A stretch of 59,250 nucleotides of DNA from DASXSB01 sp036506275 (GTDB lineage: Bacteria > Methylomirabilota > Methylomirabilia > Rokubacteriales > CSP1-6). The notes under the pieces are model-generated. The model saw nothing but the letters and a program-made list of their open reading frames with translations, searched no databases and was not told where the DNA came from. Position numbers and translations under genes: made by a program. The number at the start of each line of letters is the position of its first letter. The stretch's first letter is position 1. The stretch is from NCBI GenBank assembly GCA_036506275.1, contig DASXSB010000084.1, positions 1-59,250 on the forward strand. The letters are read 5' to 3'. Shown here in pieces: positions 56,512 through 59,250 of this stretch.

Positions 56512-57336
56512 ATGCGGATCCTCGTCGTCGACGACTCCTCACCCCACCGCCGCCTGCTGACGCTCCTCCTCGGAAGTGCCGGTCACGAGGTCATCACCGC
56601 TCCCGACGGCGTGGCCGCCCTCGCCGTTCTCGAGGGGCAGGACGTGGATGCGGTGGTTTCCGACGTTCGGATGCCGAAGATGGACGGCTTTCAGCTCTGC
56701 CGGACGCTTCGCACGAGCACCCGCTGGTCACGCCTGCCGTTCATCTTCTACAGCAGCATCTTCATCGACGCGCCTTCCCACGCCCTCGGCATGGATCTCG
56801 GCGCCACCGCGTACCTGGACGCCAAGGACGTCGCGCCCGGCGACGTCGCCAAGGAGGTGGAGGCGCTCGTCAATCGCCACGTCCGCGACCAGTACACGGA
56901 GACCCTGGGCAAGCTGCGCGACGACGCGGAGTTCACGCGCCGTTACCACCAGGTGGTGCTCTCCTCCATCCCGGGGGCGGAGCCGGAAGTCCGCGCCGCG
57001 GTGTCCTCGAGCGCGCGCGCGCTCGACGAGGTCGTGACGCGGCTCGATGCCGAGCGGCGCGCGCTCGGCGAGCGGTCGGACGTGACCGTGCAGGCGGCGG
57101 AACTGAAGCTGCTGCGCGAGCTCGGTGATTACCTCGGCGACAAGATCAACAACCCGCTCGCCGTCATCCTCGGCAGCGCCGATCTGCTCTCGATCCGCGC
57201 CCCCAGCGAGGCCACCTCGCAGGCAACCGAACGCATCAGGGTCGCGGTGGACCGCATCAACCAGGTCGTCCGCGAGATCGCCAAGCGCGGCGGCCACAGC
57301 TTCCCGGGCGACTCCGACTCTCCCGCCGCGCGCTGA
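56512..57336 (+). CDS. Response regulator with a degenerate histidine-kinase dimerisation region
   Basis: A 274-residue protein. Residues 1-120 are a receiver domain (LVVDDSSPHRRLLTLLL; phospho-acceptor in VSDVRMPKMDGF, D51; conserved lysine near AYLDAKDV). After a helical linker comes a stretch like a HisKA dimerisation helix, LGDYLGDKINNPLAVILGSADLL. There the usual His before the D-x-NN-pattern is replaced, and no ATP-binding domain follows. It therefore cannot autophosphorylate and may be an output or scaffold partner of another kinase. Confidence 0.83.
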   Translation: MRILVVDDSSPHRRLLTLLLGSAGHEVITAPDGVAALAVLEGQDVDAVVSDVRMPKMDGFQLCRTLRTSTRWSRLPFIFYSSIFIDAPSHALGMDLGATAYLDAKDVAPGDVAKEVEALVNRHVRDQYTETLGKLRDDAEFTRRYHQVVLSSIPGAEPEVRAAVSSSARALDEVVTRLDAERRALGERSDVTVQAAELKLLRELGDYLGDKINNPLAVILGSADLLSIRAPSEATSQATERIRVAVDRINQVVREIAKRGGHSFPGDSDSPAAR

Positions 57337-57425
57337 GCGTCGGCGCCGAGGCGACACGAGTGGCCGCCGCGGACGTGCAAGTCGCCGTTCCTTCGTGCCG
57401 CGCACTTTCTACCAACAGCGCCCGA

Positions 57426-57440
57426 TGGCACCCCGCTTGC
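57426..57440 (+). promoter_or_regulatory. Sigma-54 promoter TGGCAC-N5-TTGC
   Basis: TGGCAC (57426-57431), CCCGC, TTGC (57437-57440) is a perfect consensus match. The predicted start near 57452 gives a 20-base leader with AAAGGGGG before the ATG at 57472. Confidence 0.85.
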
Positions 57441-57471
57441 GTCACCATGGACGTGGCGAAAGGGGGTAGCC

Positions 57472-57825
57472 ATGAAAATGTGGAAGAGCCTTTCGGTCCT
57501 CGCTGTCGCCTCCGCGTTGACGGCCTCCGTACCGTCCGCGCGCGCGGTCGCCGATGAATCCGCGCTCCCGCGGAGCGTGTTCGAGGACGTGCGGGACGGT
57601 GTGGTCGCGATCCGCGGCTACGACCTGGACGGTTCGACGCGGGTGGTTCTCATCGAGCAAACCGAGCGGCCGATCCTGCGAGCCTACGTCGCCGAGGTTG
57701 ACTCCGACACCGGTCGGTTGATCGTCGCCACCGAGCGCGGGCTCATCGGCCTCTTCGTATCTCCCGAGGACGCCGAGCGCGTACAGGTAGGTGACCTCTT
57801 GCTGGTGGCGCTCGTCGACCGCTAA
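57472..57825 (+). CDS. Small exported protein (117 residues)
   Basis: A 117-residue protein with a signal peptide (KMWKSLSVLAVASALTASVPSARA, cleavage after ARA). The mature chain of about 90 residues is beta-rich (GVVAIRGYDL; RVVLIEQTERPILRAYVAEVD; RLIVATERGLIGLFVSPEDAERVQVGDLLLVALVD). It resembles a small OB- or SH3-like barrel, but no family is recognised. It is controlled by a consensus sigma-54 promoter and ends at a strong terminator, so it is a monocistronic regulon member. Confidence 0.8.
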   Translation: MKMWKSLSVLAVASALTASVPSARAVADESALPRSVFEDVRDGVVAIRGYDLDGSTRVVLIEQTERPILRAYVAEVDSDTGRLIVATERGLIGLFVSPEDAERVQVGDLLLVALVDR

Positions 57826-57882
57826 CGGCGAGTCGATCGCCAACGGCGCGTAGCCGTCACGTCCGGCACTCCGACGCCACGG

Positions 57883-57914
57883 GGGCCGGGGAGCAATCCC
57901 CGGCCCTCTTTTTC
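57883..57914 (+). terminator. Rho-independent terminator
   Basis: GGGCCGGGG (57883-57891), loop AGCAAT, CCCCGGCCC (57898-57906), then TCTTTTTC. The nine-base stem plus T tract is the best terminator in the window and ends the small exported gene; it may also serve the convergent glutaryl-CoA dehydrogenase gene. Confidence 0.85.
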
Positions 57915-57930
57915 TCCGGCCCGCTCTTTC

Positions 57931-59103
57931 TCAGGCTCCGAAGGCGTCGAGGCCCGTGATGTCGCGTCCGATGATGAGGGTGTGGATGTCGTGTGTGCCC
58001 TCGTACGTGTTCACGGTCTCGAGGTTCAGGAGGTGGCGGATGACGGGATGCTCGTCCACGATGCCGGCGGCGCCAAGGATGTCGCGGGCGAGCCGCGCGG
58101 TGTCGAGCGCGGTCTGCACGTTGTTCATCTTGGCCATGGAGACGTGCTGCGGCCGCGCCTTTCCCTGATCTTTCAGGCGTCCGAGCTGGAGGGAGAGGAG
58201 CTGGGCCTTGGTGATCTCCGTCACCATCCACACCAGCTTCTGCTGGACGAGCTGAAAGGACCCGATCGGCTTGCCGAACTGGACGCGCTGCTGCGCGTAC
58301 TGGAGCGCCCAGTCGTAGCACGCCATGGCGGCGCCGGTGGCTCCCCACGCGATGCCGTAACGGGCCTGGTTCAGACAGCCGAGAGGACCGCGGAGCCCCT
58401 TCACGTTCGGGAACTTGTTCTCGGCGGGCACCGGGCAGTCCTGGAAGGACAGCTCTGACGTGATCGACGCCCGCATCGAGAACTTCCCGTAGATGTCCAG
58501 CGTGGAGAATCCCGGCGTCCCCTTCTCGACGAGATAGCCGTAGATCTCGCCGTCGTCCTCCTTGGCCCACACCACGGCCACGTCCGCGATGGACCCGTTG
58601 GTGATCCACAGCTTCGTGCCGTTGAGCACGTACCCGTCGCCCTTCTTCACCGCGCGCGTCTTCATGGAGCCGGGATCGGAGCCGTGATCGGGCTCCGTGA
58701 GCCCGAAGCAGCCCACGGCTTCGCCCGTGGCCAGCCGCGGCAGCCACGCGTCCTTCTGCTCCTCGGAGCCGTACGTGTAGATCGGGTACATCACGAGCCC
58801 GCTCTGCACGGAGGCGGCCGAGCGCAGGCCGGAGTCGCCGCGCTCGAGCTCCTGCATGATCAGCCCGTAGGCGACGTTGTTGAGGCCGGCGCAGCCGTAG
58901 CCCTTGAGGGTGGCCCCGAACACGCCGAGCTCGCCGAGCTTCGGGATGAGCTCGACCGGAAACGTGCCGGCGCGATGGTGGTCGGTGATGAGCGGCAGGA
59001 ACTCGGCCTCGACCCAGTCGCGGACCGCGTCGCGAATCATCCGCTCTTCTTCGGACAGCAGGCCATCGATCGCGTAGTAGTCGACGCCCCGAAACTTCTC
59101 CAT
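57931..59103 (-). CDS. gcdH: Glutaryl-CoA dehydrogenase
   Basis: A 390-residue acyl-CoA dehydrogenase oxidising and decarboxylating glutaryl-CoA to crotonyl-CoA in lysine, tryptophan and benzoate breakdown. CFGLTEPDHGSDPGSMKTRAV is the flavin-binding signature, and YGIAWGATGAAMACYDWALQYAQQRVQFGKPIGSFQLVQQKL lies in the C-terminal domain. The tail GIVDEHPVIRHLLNLETVNTYEGTHDIHTLIIGRDITG contains the catalytic Glu in TYEGTHD and is characteristic of GcdH rather than other dehydrogenases. Confidence 0.93.
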   Translation of the reverse strand: MEKFRGVDYYAIDGLLSEEERMIRDAVRDWVEAEFLPLITDHHRAGTFPVELIPKLGELGVFGATLKGYGCAGLNNVAYGLIMQELERGDSGLRSAASVQSGLVMYPIYTYGSEEQKDAWLPRLATGEAVGCFGLTEPDHGSDPGSMKTRAVKKGDGYVLNGTKLWITNGSIADVAVVWAKEDDGEIYGYLVEKGTPGFSTLDIYGKFSMRASITSELSFQDCPVPAENKFPNVKGLRGPLGCLNQARYGIAWGATGAAMACYDWALQYAQQRVQFGKPIGSFQLVQQKLVWMVTEITKAQLLSLQLGRLKDQGKARPQHVSMAKMNNVQTALDTARLARDILGAAGIVDEHPVIRHLLNLETVNTYEGTHDIHTLIIGRDITGLDAFGA

Positions 59104-59105
59104 CC

Positions 59106-59250
59106 CTACCCTCTCCGACGCAGCGCCGCCAGCGGCACCGAGAGCAGGGCACCCAGCGCCACGGTCAAGGTCACGGCGTGAAAGATGTGAATCGGCACGT
59201 TCCAGCCGACGAACCGGCCGGCGACGTCCCGAGAGAGCGGGCCCGCGCGG
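59106..59250 (-). CDS. C-terminal part of a membrane protein, cut by the window end
   Basis: The last 47 residues of a reading frame that continues past the window, ending two bases before the GcdH start. It reads a membrane helix (NVPIHIFHAVTLTVALGALLSV) and a basic tail (AALRRRG). The close spacing suggests co-transcription with gcdH. Identity is unknown. Confidence 0.45.
   Translation of the reverse strand, partial: RAGPLSRDVAGRFVGWNVPIHIFHAVTLTVALGALLSVPLAALRRRG

Noticed and set aside
1..59250. CRISPR array, prophage, transposon or integrative element
   Set aside because: No regularly spaced repeats, cas genes, integrase, transposase or phage structural genes were seen. The direct repeats found are only two-copy elements.

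Overview
The window is a very G+C-rich, densely coded bacterial chromosome segment with about sixty genes, many overlapping by ATGA or GTGA junctions. It contains no rRNA, tRNA, CRISPR array, transposase or phage gene that I can see. Gene content is dominated by acyl-CoA and amino-acid catabolism: HMG-CoA lyase, three acyl-CoA dehydrogenases, a CaiB/BaiF CoA-transferase, enoyl-CoA hydratase, CitE-like lyase, MaoC proteins, L-2-hydroxyglutarate oxidase and glutaryl-CoA dehydrogenase. There are also F420/FMN-type luciferase-like oxidoreductases and ABC uptake systems. Together with the base composition this suggests an uncultured soil or subsurface lineage such as Candidatus Rokubacteria (Methylomirabilota) or a deep-branching relative. 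That placement is inference only.

Layout. 1-210: a duplicated, foldable intergenic repeat. 210-3956: acetyltransferase, HMG-CoA lyase, O-methyltransferase, luciferase-like oxidoreductase and lipoprotein esterase on the + strand. 3973-5976: a membrane protein divergent from TerC. 5976-11270: a peptide ABC importer (two permeases and a binding protein, no ATPase) with an amidohydrolase and a methyltransferase. 11311-15058: Dus, CYTH, a D-threonine-aldolase-like enzyme and a class V aminotransferase. 15059-15782: a gene-free gap ahead of a putative glycoside hydrolase that has lost its 5' end. 17014-20670: cupin, two TPM proteins, LemA and BrkB on the - strand. 20784-26008: hotdog protein, two acyl-CoA dehydrogenases, CoA-transferase and enoyl-CoA hydratase. 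26037-30163: two HExxH proteins, two tandem small basic proteins, a 46-residue protein and an ATP-grasp protein. 30018-35312: a 1360-residue sigma-54 activator fused to a STAND/TPR module, divergent from a two-gene paralog operon. 35281-39050: oxidoreductase, lipoprotein, membrane protein, C39-like protein and two small genes. 39338-44312: aminotransferase, alcohol dehydrogenase, CitE, MaoC and LhgO. 44323-51930: transporter, orphan DGQHR protein, MOSC, GreA, PpiD, TrmI, MFS and VOC proteins. 52322-56397: a possible fusion protein, then a metal ABC permease and binding protein with a secreted formamidase-like protein. 56512-59250: response regulator, small secreted protein, glutaryl-CoA dehydrogenase and a truncated membrane gene.

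The most interesting signal is regulatory. Four exact-spacing sigma-54 (-24/-12) promoters lie at 34211, 38523, 38855 and 57426. Each sits just before a small gene with no recognised function: a membrane/soluble paralog pair, a 62-residue zinc-knuckle protein, a 55-residue protein and a 117-residue exported protein. The only sigma-54 activator in the window is divergent from the first promoter. It carries an unusual C-terminal cyclase-homology, STAND ATPase and TPR sensor and a GAFTDA version of the GAFTGA loop. This looks like an undescribed sigma-54 regulon of small proteins.

A second pattern is that about a dozen genes have a -10-like hexamer ending only 6-10 bases before the start codon. 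That implies widespread leaderless transcription in this organism.
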